NCBI GenBank assembly: GCA_027493615.1
Contig: JAOSKK010000012.1
Span: 558,001 to 622,000 of the forward strand
Direction of reading: 5' to 3'
DNA from: Verrucomicrobiota bacterium
GTDB lineage: Bacteria; Verrucomicrobiota; Verrucomicrobiia; Limisphaerales; J093
Length of the DNA: 64,000 bases
Part shown: positions 39,322 through 48,256 of the stretch, piece after piece
How positions within the stretch are numbered: position 1 is the first letter of the stretch
Layout: every line of letters starts with the position of its first letter
The notes under the pieces: generated by a model
What the model saw: only the letters and a program-made list of their open reading frames with translations
What the model was told of the DNA's origin: nothing
Databases searched by the model: none
Made by a program: the position numbers and the translations under genes

Positions 39322-40484
39322 GTGAGGACCACCGGCACATTCCGGCCCTGGGCCAAATGGACGCTGCTCTTCGCAGCATGGACCCTCATTGCCCTCGCCT
39401 TCGCCAGCCAGTTCAACTTCACCCAGGCCCGGCGCGGCTACCTGTCACCTGGGGCTTCGCCCTCACCACCGCCCTGGCCGACTGGTACCTCTTCGCCCTC
39501 CTCTCCATCCCGGCCCTGGCCCTGGCGCGTCGCCACCACTTCGACGGCGCCCACTGGCGCCGCAGCCTGGCCGTCCACGGACTCGCCGGCGCCATCTTCG
39601 CCGTGGTCTGGGTCGTCCTCCGCGTAGGCGTCGAGCTGTGGCGGAGTCGCGACCGTCTCCCCGTGTTCTATTTTGGCGAGATGTTCCACTGGACCCTGGT
39701 GCGGTCGTTCTATTTCAACCTCCTGGTTTACTGGGTGGTGGTGGGCGCCAGCCATGGGGTCGAGTTCTACCGGCGCTACCGCGAACGCGAGATGCGGGCC
39801 GTCGAACTGGAGAAACTCCTCGCCCAGGCCCGCCTGCAGGCCCTCCAGGCCCAGCTCAACCCGCACTTTCTCTTCAACACCCTCAACGGCATCTCCACCC
39901 TCATGCACCGCGACGTCGAGGCGGCCGACCGCATGATCGTCCGCCTGAGTGAGCTGTTGCGACGCGCCCTCGAGAACGTGGGCACGCAGGAGGTGCCGTT
40001 GCGGGATGAGCTCGAGTTCCTGCGGAGTTATCTCGAGATCGAACAGGTCCGCTTCGGCCCGCGGCTCACCGTCGAGTTCGTGGTCCCGCCCGACCTGCTG
40101 GACGTTCCCGTGCCCAATCTCATCCTTCAGCCTTTGGTCGAGAACGCCATCAAACACGGGATCGCCCCGCACAAGGCTGCCGGCTGCGTCGAGATCGCCG
40201 CCCGCCGGGAGGGCGAAATGCTGGTGCTGTCGGTGCGCGACAACGGGGCCGGCAACACGCCGGCCACGGCGACCGGGGCCGGACTGGGCCTGGCCAATAC
40301 GCGCGCCCGGCTGGGACATCTCTACGGGACGCGGCATCGGTTCGAGGCGGGGCCGCTGCCGGAAGGAGGATACGCCGTGCATGTGGGGGTGCCGCTACCG
40401 CCCGCGTCCCCCGCGCCTGCGCCGCCGGGCGGATCTCCCATCGCCCGGCCCCCGCGCGATCCGGTCGTTCGGGTTGAGGCGTGA
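39322..40484 (+). CDS. LytS/AlgZ-type sensor histidine kinase
   Basis: GTG start 39322 (VRTTGTFRPWAKWTLLFAAW). A shift near 39435-39450 leads from ARRGY to VTWGFALTTALADWYLFALL. Four membrane helices are followed by a short coil (EREMRAVELEKLLAQARLQA). The His_kinase motif is QLNPHFLFNTLNGISTLMH, in which the first His is the phosphorylation site. The HATPase-like end has LILQPLVENAIKHGI, VRDNGAG and GLGLANTRARLGHLYG. Members normally pair with an adjacent LytTR response regulator. Here the next gene is on the other strand and no regulator is present, so the partner must be elsewhere. Confidence 0.88.
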
Positions 40485-40526
40485 GGTGTCGGGCCCGGCT
40501 GCCCGGCCGTCCTCCCGGGGTCTATG

Positions 40527-40998
40527 TCAACCGCCCTTGGGCCGGTCCGGAAGGCGGTAGAAGTGCAGATCGCCGAAGCGCGCCACCGGTTGGTGACCCC
40601 GTGTCCAATAGGCCCGGGTGCCGACGCGCTCGAAATGGGTCGCGCCCCGGGCGATCCCGGTCAGTTCCTCCGGGCGATTGTAGATGCGACGGGCAATCTC
40701 GAGGGCCCGGGTGAAGTCGGCATGCCGCATGAACCGGCGGATCAACTTCGGGGGCTCAACCCCGTTGAGGCAGGAGAACTGGTAGGGCTGTTGGACGACC
40801 CAGAGCGGGCTCCGTCCGGCCGCATCCGCGCGCAGGCGGATGACCTCGGCCACGGCGGTCATGGCCGCTTCGCCTTCGCCCCAGGCCTCAGCCATCAAGA
40901 CCGCGGCGACCACCTGTTGCCCATAAGTGGCTTCCGGAGGCGCGGCGACGGAAGGGGGGGGCCCAGCCGGCGAGCCACAAGGCCGCCCAAGCAGCCAT
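40527..40998 (-). CDS. SleB-like cell wall hydrolase, exported
   Basis: ATG 40998 starts a signal peptide (MAAWAALWLAGWAPP) that is out of frame with the rest because of a G8 run at 40954-40961. With one base removed it continues SVAAPPEATYGQQVV into the domain. The Hydrolase_2 pattern is VLMAEAWGEGEAAMTAVAEV (catalytic Glu region), QPYQFSCLN and ATHFERVGTRAYWTRG, ending GDLHFYRL. Related SleB/CwlJ enzymes are peptidoglycan lytic transglycosylases. About 156 residues after repair. Convergent with the kinase gene. Confidence 0.72.
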
Positions 40999-41160
40999 CC
41001 GACGCCATCGAATTCTGCCGTACATTGTCTCTAGCAGCATGCTTCTGATTTGCAGGTGCTCTCCTTACCAGCACCTCACTTAAGGCCGCATAGTAGCGCC
41101 GCTGCCCACGGAATGCAAATCCGGCGTTGCCGCCCTCCCCCAAAGCGGCGGTGAACCGCA

Positions 41161-41221
41161 CGCACTCCAAACGCTGCGCGACCTCCCACCGCCCGGCACC
41201 TCTCGGAGCGTTTGGAGTGCG
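41161..41221. repeat. 15-base inverted repeat with 31-base spacer
   Basis: Perfect arms 41161-41175 and 41207-41221 (CGCACTCCAAACGCT). The layout, arms enclosing about 30 bases, resembles family B though the sequence differs. A smaller hairpin (AGGTGCT, nine bases, AGCACCT) lies at about 41053-41075. Both are in the divergent gap 40999-41280 and could be regulatory. Confidence 0.6.
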
Positions 41222-41280
41222 GCGCCGGGAGGCTGCCTCCGCCTTGCCTGCCCGTGGTGGGGCGATTACGGTGCCCGTCC

Positions 41281-42453
41281 TTGACCGCAAACCAACGCTC
41301 CTCGGCCAGGTGGCTCCGGCTCGCCGTGCTCCTGGGGTTGCTCGGCGGAATCATCGTCCTCCTGCGGCTGACGCTGTTCCGGCCCGCGCTCGTCCCGGTC
41401 ACCGTCCACCGCGCCGAGCGGGGCCGCGTCGAGGACACGGTGGTGAACTCCCGGGCGGGCACGGTGCAGTCGCGCCGCCGGGCGCGCATCAGCCCGGGCA
41501 TCGCCGGGCTGGTGGTGGCGATCCCGGTGCGGGAAGGCGCGCGGGTGAAGGAGGGCGACGTGTTGCTGCGGCTGGATGACCGCGAACTGCGCGCGCGGCT
41601 GCACCTGGCGCGTCGGTCCCTGGAAGCGGCGCAGGCGCAGGCGGAGCAGGCCGGACTCGAGTTGCAGCTCGCCCAATACCTCTCCGAACGCACCCGGTCG
41701 CTGGTGCAGGACAACGTCGTCTCGGACTCGGCATGGGAACAGGACCGCACGCGGGCGTTGACGGCGGAGGCGGCGCGGCGGGCGGCGGAGGCCCGGGTGT
41801 CCGAGGCCGAAGCCGCGGTCGAGACCGCGCAGGCGCTGCTGGACAAGGCGGTGATCCAGGCGCCGTTCGCGGGGGTGGTGCTCGACGTGACCACGGAGGT
41901 GGGGGAGTGGATCAGTCCGTCGCCCCCGGGCGTGTTCATCCCGCCGGTGGTGGACCTCATCGATCCCGATGCTCTCTACCTCGAGGCGCCCATCGACGAG
42001 GCGGATGTGGCACGGATCCGGACAGGGTTGCCGGCGCGGATCACGCTGGATGCGTTCCGCGGGCAGTCGTTTGCCGGCACCCTGACCTACGTGTCGTCGT
42101 TCGTGGAGACGCGGCAGGAGCAGAACCGCACGCTCCGGGTCGAGGCCGAGTTCGACGCTGCCGAGTTGCCGCCGAATCTGCTGCCCGGGCTGTCGGCGGA
42201 TCTCGAGGTGATCCTCGAGGCGCGCGAGGCGGTGCTTCGGATTCCCACGTATGCGCTGCTCGAAGGCGGGCGGGTGTTGCTCGTGCAGCAGGGCCGGTTG
42301 GTGGAGCGGACGGTCTCGACCGGGCTGCGCAACTGGAGCTTCACCGAGATCACCACGGGGCTCGCGGCCGGCGAAGAGGTGGTCTTGTCGCTGGACCGCG
42401 CCGAGGTCAAGGCCGGCGCCCGGGTCACGGTCACCACGGAGGCGGCGCCGTGA
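41281..42453 (+). CDS. MacA-like periplasmic adaptor (HlyD/RND type)
   Basis: First gene of a four-gene exporter. The TTG at 41281 (LTANQRSSARWLRLAVLLGL) best places the membrane anchor LAVLLGLLGGIIVLLRL at the N-terminus; an upstream start at 41212 is less likely. Lipoyl halves: GLVVAIPVREGARVKEGDVL and DKAVIQAPFAGVVLDV. Between them lies a helical hairpin of about 90 residues (LARRSLEAAQAQAEQAGLEL onward). Beta-barrel region: DALYLEAPIDEADVARIRTG. The stop overlaps the ATPase start (GTGA). The frame is unbroken, unlike much of the window. Confidence 0.87.
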   Translation: MTANQRSSARWLRLAVLLGLLGGIIVLLRLTLFRPALVPVTVHRAERGRVEDTVVNSRAGTVQSRRRARISPGIAGLVVAIPVREGARVKEGDVLLRLDDRELRARLHLARRSLEAAQAQAEQAGLELQLAQYLSERTRSLVQDNVVSDSAWEQDRTRALTAEAARRAAEARVSEAEAAVETAQALLDKAVIQAPFAGVVLDVTTEVGEWISPSPPGVFIPPVVDLIDPDALYLEAPIDEADVARIRTGLPARITLDAFRGQSFAGTLTYVSSFVETRQEQNRTLRVEAEFDAAELPPNLLPGLSADLEVILEAREAVLRIPTYALLEGGRVLLVQQGRLVERTVSTGLRNWSFTEITTGLAAGEEVVLSLDRAEVKAGARVTVTTEAAP

Positions 42454-43166
42454 TCGAACTGGCGGGCATTCACCGGACCTTCGAAGTCGGAGGCCAACCG
42501 GTGCGCGCCCTGCGCGACGTGAACCTTCGCATCGCCGCGGGGGAATACCTCTCGATCATGGGCGCCTCGGGCTCGGGCAAGTCCACGCTGCTGAACCTGC
42601 TGGGTTGCCTGGACCGGCCGAGCGCCGGCTCATACCGGTTTGGGGGTCAGGAGACGGCGGCGATGAGCGAGCTCGAGCTGTCGAACCTGCGGCGGCATCG
42701 GATCGGGTTTGTGTTCCAATTCTTCCACCTGGTGCCGCGGCTCACCGCCGCCGGCAACGTCGAGCTGCCGATGGTGTTTGCCGGGGTGCCGCCGGCGGAG
42801 CGACGCGAGCGCGCGGCGCAGGCGCTGGCGCGCGTCGGCCTCACCCCGCGGGCGGAGCACCGGCCCTCCCAGTTGTCGGGCGGCGAGCAACAACGGGTGG
42901 CCATCGCCCGGGCGGTGGTGATGCGGCCCAGCCTGCTGCTGGCGGACGAACCCACCGGCAATCTCGACAGCGCGTCTGGTCGCGAGATCGTGGACCTGAT
43001 CGAGGGCATGAATGCCGAGGGGCTGACGCTCGTGGTGGTGACGCATGACCCCCTGCTCGGCGCCCGCGCGCGCCGGCAGGTGCGGCTGGCCGATGGGGTG
43101 GTGGTCGCGGATGAAGCCGCGGGTGTGCGGGGTGCGGCCAGCGGCGTGGCGCGGGGGAGGGCATGA
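42450..43166 (+). CDS. MacB/LolD-type ABC ATPase
   Basis: GTG start in the GTGA overlap. 238 residues with Walker A GASGSGKSTLLNLLG, Q-loop GFVFQFFHLVPRLTA, signature LSGGEQQRVAIARAV, Walker B LLADEPTGNLDS, and H-loop VVVTHD. These ATPases drive mechanotransmission by FtsX-fold permeases rather than moving substrate through a pore. The C-terminal 20 residues are Ala/Gly-rich. Overlaps the next gene by four bases. Confidence 0.93.
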   Translation: MIELAGIHRTFEVGGQPVRALRDVNLRIAAGEYLSIMGASGSGKSTLLNLLGCLDRPSAGSYRFGGQETAAMSELELSNLRRHRIGFVFQFFHLVPRLTAAGNVELPMVFAGVPPAERRERAAQALARVGLTPRAEHRPSQLSGGEQQRVAIARAVVMRPSLLLADEPTGNLDSASGREIVDLIEGMNAEGLTLVVVTHDPLLGARARRQVRLADGVVVADEAAGVRGAASGVARGRA

Positions 43167-44368
43167 GGTTTGCCGACCTGTTCCGATTCGCCGCAGGTGG
43201 TTTGCGGGGCCACCGGTTACGGACGTCGCTTTCGGTGCTGGGCGTGGGGATCGGCGTGGCTTCGGTCATCCTGCTGACGGGTCTGGGGGAAGGGGCCCGC
43301 GAGTACGTCACCGGCGAATTCGCCAGCCTGGGCTCGAACCTGCTGATCGTGATCCCGGGCAAGACCGAGACGCGTGGCCTCGCACCGCTCATCAGCGTGG
43401 CGCCGCACGACCTGACGTTGCGCGACGTGGACGCGCTGCGGGAGCGGGTGCCGGGGATCAGCCGCATCGCGCCGGTGGCGTTCGGAACGGCCACCGTCAA
43501 GGTGGGAGAACGGGGGCGGCAGGTGCTGGTGGTGGGCACCACGCGGGAGATGCTCGAGATCCGGCACCTGAAGATGGCCACGGGGCGGTTTCTGCCGCGG
43601 GACGTGCGGGACGCGCCGTTGTGCGTGATCGGGGCACGCGTGCAGCGCGAGTTGTTTCCGGGGGTGAACCCGCTGGGCCAGATCGTGCGTGTGGGCGAGT
43701 GGCGGTTCCGGGTGATCGGCGTCATCGCCCCGCGGGGCGTTTCGGTGGGCATGGACCTGGATGAGGTGGTCGAGATCCCCGTCGAAACGGCGCTGCGGTT
43801 GTTCAACCGGAGCAGCCTGTTCCGGGTGCTGATCGAGGTGCGTTCGCACGGGGCGCTGCCGGAGGTGGAGCGGGCCGTGATCGACGTGCTGCGCGAACGC
43901 CATGCCGGTCAGGAAGACGTGACGGTGCTTACGCAGGACGCGGTGCTGAGCACGTTCAACCAGATTCTGGGCGTGCTCACCGCGGCGCTGGCGGGCATTG
44001 CGGCCATCTCGCTGGGGGTCGCCGGCCTCGGGATCATGAACGTGATGTTGGTGTCGGTGTCGGAGCGGACGCACGAGATCGGCCTGTTGCGCGCGGTGGG
44101 TGCCACCGCACGGCAGGTGGTGGGGGTGTTCCTGGTGGAGGCCGTGCTGCTGTCGACCCTCGGCGGCTGTGTGGGGGTGCTCACCGGACTGGGGGCGGGA
44201 CAGGTTCTCGAGCGGATCTACCCCGACTTCCCGGTCCACGCCCCGGTCTGGGCGATCCTGGCGGCGATCGTGGTGTCCGGCTCGGTGGGGTTGCTGTTCG
44301 GGATGCTCCCGGCGCGCCAGGCGGCGCGGCTCGACCCGGTGCAGGCCCTGGTGGGGAGGCGCACGTGA
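43163..44368 (+). CDS. MacB-type ABC permease 1
   Basis: 401-residue FtsX-fold permease (ATG 43163, MRFADLFRFAAGGLRGHRLR). First helix SLSVLGVGIGVASVILLTGL, periplasmic MacB_PCD domain (TGEFASLGSNLLIVIPGKTE to about 255), then three helices (ALAGIAAISLGVAGLGIMNV; VGVFLVEAVLLSTLGGCVG; WAILAAIVVSGSVGLLFGM). The coupling motif is SERTHEIGLLRAVGATARQV and the end motif LPARQAARLDPVQAL. Overlaps permease 2 by GTGA. Confidence 0.92.
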   Translation: MRFADLFRFAAGGLRGHRLRTSLSVLGVGIGVASVILLTGLGEGAREYVTGEFASLGSNLLIVIPGKTETRGLAPLISVAPHDLTLRDVDALRERVPGISRIAPVAFGTATVKVGERGRQVLVVGTTREMLEIRHLKMATGRFLPRDVRDAPLCVIGARVQRELFPGVNPLGQIVRVGEWRFRVIGVIAPRGVSVGMDLDEVVEIPVETALRLFNRSSLFRVLIEVRSHGALPEVERAVIDVLRERHAGQEDVTVLTQDAVLSTFNQILGVLTAALAGIAAISLGVAGLGIMNVMLVSVSERTHEIGLLRAVGATARQVVGVFLVEAVLLSTLGGCVGVLTGLGAGQVLERIYPDFPVHAPVWAILAAIVVSGSVGLLFGMLPARQAARLDPVQALVGRRT

Positions 44369-45567
44369 ACAGTCGCGATCTTCTCGGGATGGCGTGGCAG
44401 GCGATCTGGTTCCATCGCCAACGGTCGATCCTTACGATGCTCGGGATTCTGATCGGGATCGCGTCGGTCATTCTGCTCACCTCGATCGGGGAGGGGACGC
44501 GCGTGTACGTGCTGTCCGAGTTCACGCAGTTCGGGACGACGCTGGCGGCGATCAGCCCGGGCCGCGTACAGACCACCGGGGTGGCGGGAGCGCTGGGCGG
44601 CACGATTCACCCGCTCACCTTCGAAGACGCAGCGGCGCTCGAACGGGTGCCCGGCGTGGCGCGGGTGGTCCCGGTGGTGATCGGCACGGCGCCGATCGAG
44701 CACGGCGGGCGGACGCGTGACACGTTTGTCTATGGGGTGACGGCGGCCGTCCCGGAAGTGTGGCGGATGCGGGTCCGGGCTGGGCGGTTCCTGCCGGAGT
44801 CGGATCCCCGCCGTGGGGGGCGGCTGGCGGTGTTGGGACCGAAGCTCAAGCGCGAGCTGTTCGGCGAGGCGACCTGCCTGGGGCGTCATGTCCGCGTGGC
44901 GGGGGAGCGGTTTCTGGTGATCGGGGTGATGGAGCCCAAGGGACAGTTTCTGGGTTTCGACATCGACGACAGCATCTACGTGCCGGTGCGGGAGGCGAGC
45001 CGGATCTTCAACCGCGACGAACTGCACGAGATCGACGTGCTCATCGCCAACGCCTCCCTGATCGATCCCGTGGTCGCGCGGATCCGGCAGGTGCTGATCG
45101 AGAGGCACGGGCGGGAGGAGGACTTCACCATCACCACGCAAACGGGCATGATCGAATCACTGGACCGGATCATCCGGATCGTGAGTCTGGCGGTGGGCGG
45201 GATCGGGGCAATCTCGCTGCTCGTGGGCAGCCTCGGCATCTTGACGATGATGTGGATTTCGGTGAACGAGCGGACGGCGGAGATCGGGCTGGCACGCGCG
45301 GTGGGGGCGACACCGCGGCAGATCGGGGCGTTGTTTCTTGGGGAGGCGGCGATGCTGTCCACGGTGGGAGGCGTGGCGGGCTTGGCGACAGGACTCGGGG
45401 TGGCGCGGGTCCTGCAGTGGTATCTGCCCGGCCTGCCGGTCGAGACGCCGGCCGGATTTGTCGGGCTGGCGCTGGCGGTGAGCCTGGGAGTGGGCTTGCT
45501 CAGCGGCCTGCTCCCGGCGCGGCGCGCGGCGTCGCTCGATCCGGTGGTGGCGTTGAAACGGGAGTGA
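44365..45567 (+). CDS. MacB-type ABC permease 2
   Basis: 400-residue paralogue of the preceding permease (GTG 44365, VNSRDLLGMAWQAIWFHRQR). Same order of helix, periplasmic domain and three helices. Coupling motif NERTAEIGLARAVGATPRQI and end motif LPARRAASLDPVVALKRE. Two different permeases with one ATPase imply a heterodimeric exporter of the YknYZ/MacB kind. No outer-membrane TolC-like gene follows, so it would rely on one elsewhere. Substrate (antibiotic, lipid or peptide) not readable. Confidence 0.92.
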   Translation: MNSRDLLGMAWQAIWFHRQRSILTMLGILIGIASVILLTSIGEGTRVYVLSEFTQFGTTLAAISPGRVQTTGVAGALGGTIHPLTFEDAAALERVPGVARVVPVVIGTAPIEHGGRTRDTFVYGVTAAVPEVWRMRVRAGRFLPESDPRRGGRLAVLGPKLKRELFGEATCLGRHVRVAGERFLVIGVMEPKGQFLGFDIDDSIYVPVREASRIFNRDELHEIDVLIANASLIDPVVARIRQVLIERHGREEDFTITTQTGMIESLDRIIRIVSLAVGGIGAISLLVGSLGILTMMWISVNERTAEIGLARAVGATPRQIGALFLGEAAMLSTVGGVAGLATGLGVARVLQWYLPGLPVETPAGFVGLALAVSLGVGLLSGLLPARRAASLDPVVALKRE

Positions 45568-45593
45568 ATTCAGCCCGCGGCAGGCAGCGACAT

Positions 45594-46028
45594 TCAGGGC
45601 CACACCTTGAGCCCCGCTGCCTTGGCCAGGACGGCCTGGCGCGCGTCCAGGGTAAGAAACTCAACCGTGTTCAGAACCAGCGCCAATGCGACGTGCAGCA
45701 GGTCGATGCTCCGCACCCCGATCGTCTCCGCGTGCGTCGAGGCCAGGGTCTCACACTCGCGGAACGTGTCCGTCCAAGGGATGGCCACATGCACCAGGAT
45801 GCTATCCGCGAGATCCGACTCGATTTCGGCAAACGCGAGCCGGCGCTGCTCGGGGGTGATCTCGCCCCGGAAAACACGCAGGCGGATCGCGTTCCGCAGT
45901 TCGAGGCGGTGCAGCGGGGTGAACGGCAGCGGTTCCCGTGCCCGCTGCAGCCAGGCCAATACCCGAGGCGAATCTGCATCCGGCGTGTAAGCGCGGGCCA
46001 GGAAGCTGGTGTCCGCGTACGCGGTCAT
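45594..46028 (-). CDS. PIN-domain toxin (VapC-like ribonuclease)
   Basis: 144 residues with the PIN acidic residues in place: Asp in AYADTSFLARAY (start), Glu in PLHRLELRNAIRLR, Asp pair in GVRSIDLLHVALAL and LTLDARQAVLAKAAGL. Such toxins cut tRNA or rRNA when freed from the antitoxin. It begins 8 bases after the upstream antitoxin gene on the same strand. Complete and in frame, unlike the remnant at 32695. Confidence 0.88.
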   Translation of the reverse strand: MTAYADTSFLARAYTPDADSPRVLAWLQRAREPLPFTPLHRLELRNAIRLRVFRGEITPEQRRLAFAEIESDLADSILVHVAIPWTDTFRECETLASTHAETIGVRSIDLLHVALALVLNTVEFLTLDARQAVLAKAAGLKVWP

Positions 46029-46036
46029 AGGCCTGC

Positions 46037-46285
46037 TCAGTACCCCCGTGATTCACGATCGGCCACCACCACGTCGTCAGGCAGGATCAAGTCACCGTAG
46101 ATGCGCTTGAGCCGTGCCGCGAAATCGGGGCGCTTTCGTGCTCGGCAAGCCCGGGGGACCGGCGGCGGCGACAGGAGGGCGATAACCTTGCCTCGCCGGC
46201 GGATCTCCACCGGCTCGCCCTGCTCCAGCCAGGCAAACACGCTCCCGAAGTCGTGCCGCAACTGCCGTACCGTGGCGGTTCTCAT
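46037..46285 (-). CDS. Phd/YefM-type antitoxin
   Basis: 82 residues from ATG 46285. MRTATVRQLRHDFGSVFAWL then EQGEPVEIRRRGKVIALLSP is the Phd/YefM DNA-binding fold. The C-terminus (FAARLKRIYGDLILPDDVVV) should wrap the toxin. A TTG at 46291 would add two residues. First gene of the pair; a promoter with a perfect -35 lies immediately upstream. Confidence 0.83.
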   Translation of the reverse strand: MRTATVRQLRHDFGSVFAWLEQGEPVEIRRRGKVIALLSPPPVPRACRARKRPDFAARLKRIYGDLILPDDVVVADRESRGY

Positions 46286-46293
46286 GTGCAACT

Positions 46294-46321
46294 AAAATGT
46301 GTAACTTCCCGAGGATGTCAA
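46294..46321 (-). promoter_or_regulatory. Promoter of the Phd/PIN toxin-antitoxin pair
   Basis: On the minus strand TTGACA (46321-46316) is followed 16 bases later by CATTTT (46299-46294), so transcription should start about two bases before the ATG. GTTACACA and GTTGCACA, 13 bases apart across the -10 area, are candidate operator half-sites for autorepression. Confidence 0.5.
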
Positions 46322-46368
46322 CCCACCCGACGCGGTGGGCGCTCCTCAGACGCCGGCCCAGCCTCGCC

Positions 46369-47515
46369 TCACCTGACGTCGGCCGGCCCAGGTGCCTCGA
46401 TCCACTCCCGGTTCAGCCGGGTGAAGGTGAGGAACTCGTAGCCGCGCTGCACGCCCCGTTCCCAAAAAGACGCCCACCATCCCGTCCTTCAGCACCGTGA
46501 GATCCGAGTACGCCGCGTGTTCTTCCGAGATCCGCCGCGGGCTGGCGAAGGTCTTCCCTTCATCGTAGCTGACACGTATGGCCAGCCGCTGCCGCCCCGG
46601 CCCTTCCGGTCCCGTCCACAGCAGCCGGTCGCGATCCTGCCCGGCGGCACGGGAGGTGAAGCGTTCGATGGCGCAGGCGACGGGCGTGACTTCGAGGCCC
46701 GGTCGCGGCGTTCCCCACGTGCGGCCGCCGTCCGTGCTGGTCGCAAACCAGCGATGCGGCCCGGTGTTCTGGCGGTAGTCCATAAGGATCGAGCCGTCCG
46801 CCAGTTCGACGAGCTGGTTTTCGTCACCGCCCTGCGGAGCAGGGACCAGCCTGCTGCGCTGCCAGGTGCGCCCGTGGTCGTCCGAAAAGAGGGCGAAGTC
46901 GGCAAACGGCGCCTTCCACATCGGGACGAGGAGCCGGCCCGACCGTGTCTGGATCACGCCGCCCGGGCCGGGCACGCTCGCGCGCCAGGCGGGGTCGTCG
47001 AGGTCGCGCCCCACGGCGGTGAGATCTGTGGGCTCCGACCAGGTCCGGCCATGGTCGTCGCTCCACCGCGCCAGCGTTTGCATGTCGTCGGTGCCGGGCC
47101 GGGAGGTCTCGGTGCTCCGGCCGGGTCGGGAGCGCAGGTAGAAGACCCAGACCCGACCGGTGTGGCGGTCGACGACGGTGGCCGGGTTGGCGGCCGACCA
47201 GTGTTCGCCGGGGTCTTCGAGGACGGTCATGGCCGACCACGTGGCACCCTGGTCGGTGCTGCGCTTCAGGACCAGGTCGATGTCCTGCTCGCCGTAGCCG
47301 GGGTCGTCCGCGTTGTATTTGCGCGCCTCCGCAAACGCGAGCAGCGAACCGTCTGGCGACGTCTCGATCGCGGGGATGCGGTAGGTGTGATAGCCACCTT
47401 GGCCGGAGACAAAGACGTCGGTGTGCGTGAGGAGGGGTTCAGCGGCCCGGCCGGTCGCGAACAGGACGAACAGGAAGGCGACCAGCCGCGGTGAAGTCCG
47501 GGTGGGGTGATTCAT
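46369..47515 (-). CDS. GH33 exo-alpha-sialidase, secreted
   Basis: Releases terminal sialic acid from glycans. Signal peptide MNHPTRTSPRLVAFLFVLFA from ATG 47515. The family arginine motif is YRIPAI, followed by FAEARKYN. Asp-boxes: STDQGATWS, SDDHGRTWS, SDDHGRTWQ, STDGGRTWG and SYDEGKTFA. A T5 run near 46457-46465 carries one extra base; with it removed GVFWERGVQRGYEFLTFTR closes the propeller and the stop is at 46369-46371. Without repair the last 35 residues are nonsense. About 382 residues, normal for bacterial sialidases. Confidence 0.9.
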
Positions 47516-47567
47516 AGCGAGCAGGGGCAGGAAGGATGCCGGCAGACCGGCGTTCGACACAGGTGGC

Positions 47568-47870
47568 TCACGCCGTCGTTTGTACCGCTTCCCAACGCCG
47601 GCCGCCAATCTCGTTTGGCACGTCCTCCGCCGGTGCGAGGATCCCGGCTACACGGAGTCGACTGCGGTAGCCCAGGTTGAGCGGACCGGTTCCGCGCAGA
47701 ACGGTGCCCGGTTTCAAGCAGGCCAGACCGCCCAGCACCCGGCGCCACATCGCCGATCGCGAGTAGAACTGCTGCAGCACCCAGCGATGGCCCGCGCGGA
47801 GCGTGGCCGTTCGCGGCTGCCCGGGGCCGGTCACGCGCCAGTGCGGCGGGGCGGGGTTGACCAGGAGCAT
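47568..47870 (-). pseudogene. Possible 3' fragment of a B12-binding radical SAM gene
   Basis: The short frame contains LRAGHRWVLQQFYSRSAMWR followed by RVLG and PLNLGYRSRLR. From memory this resembles the C-terminal region of B12-dependent radical SAM proteins (a-G-[YH]-x-F-Y-S..I.RR pattern), which lies after the cluster domain. No CxxxCxxC motif or cobalamin domain is upstream; the DNA there is repeat-derived. A truncated remnant next to repeats is the best reading, but the match is unaided and could be wrong. Confidence 0.35.
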
Positions 47871-48256
47871 CTTCACAGCTTCACCGAGGTCGAGTTGCGG
47901 AGGCCAGGAACCCGACGGGGTACGGGACGAAGGGGGACGAAGATCAAAGGGCAAAGTTCAAAGCTCAAGGGAAGTTCCAGGATTCCGGGGGCAACTTGGG
48001 TCCCACCGCGGCCGGTCCGCCCGGCGGTGCGGGGGTGGGGGAGGTGGGTGGGACGTGCGTCGGAGCGGAGGCGTACCACAGGTCGGTGCCAGGCGGTGAA
48101 TTGAGAAGTCGCCGCACCCCATCGGCCAGGCCAATGACCGGAGACACACCTGCGACGCGCCTCGAGAGCCGCCGGTCCCTCTGAGAACTGCTCAGGGGCC
48201 ATGAACCGCGGAGGGTGCAGGCTGGAAGCCCGCACCACAGGTTCATGGGGACCTTC
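47871..48256. repeat. Repeat-filled gap with family A copy 4
   Basis: Contains a purine-rich CAAAGCTCAAGGGAAG stretch also found at 9290-9305, then the family A unit at 48185-48247 (core 48214-48236) with perfect outer arms TGAACC/GGTTCA. No gene seen. Confidence 0.65.

Noticed and set aside
46369..46480. Alternative C-terminus of the sialidase
   Set aside because: The uncorrected frame gives Arg/Pro-rich sequence; the frame after removing one T gives a typical final propeller strand, so the former was not used.
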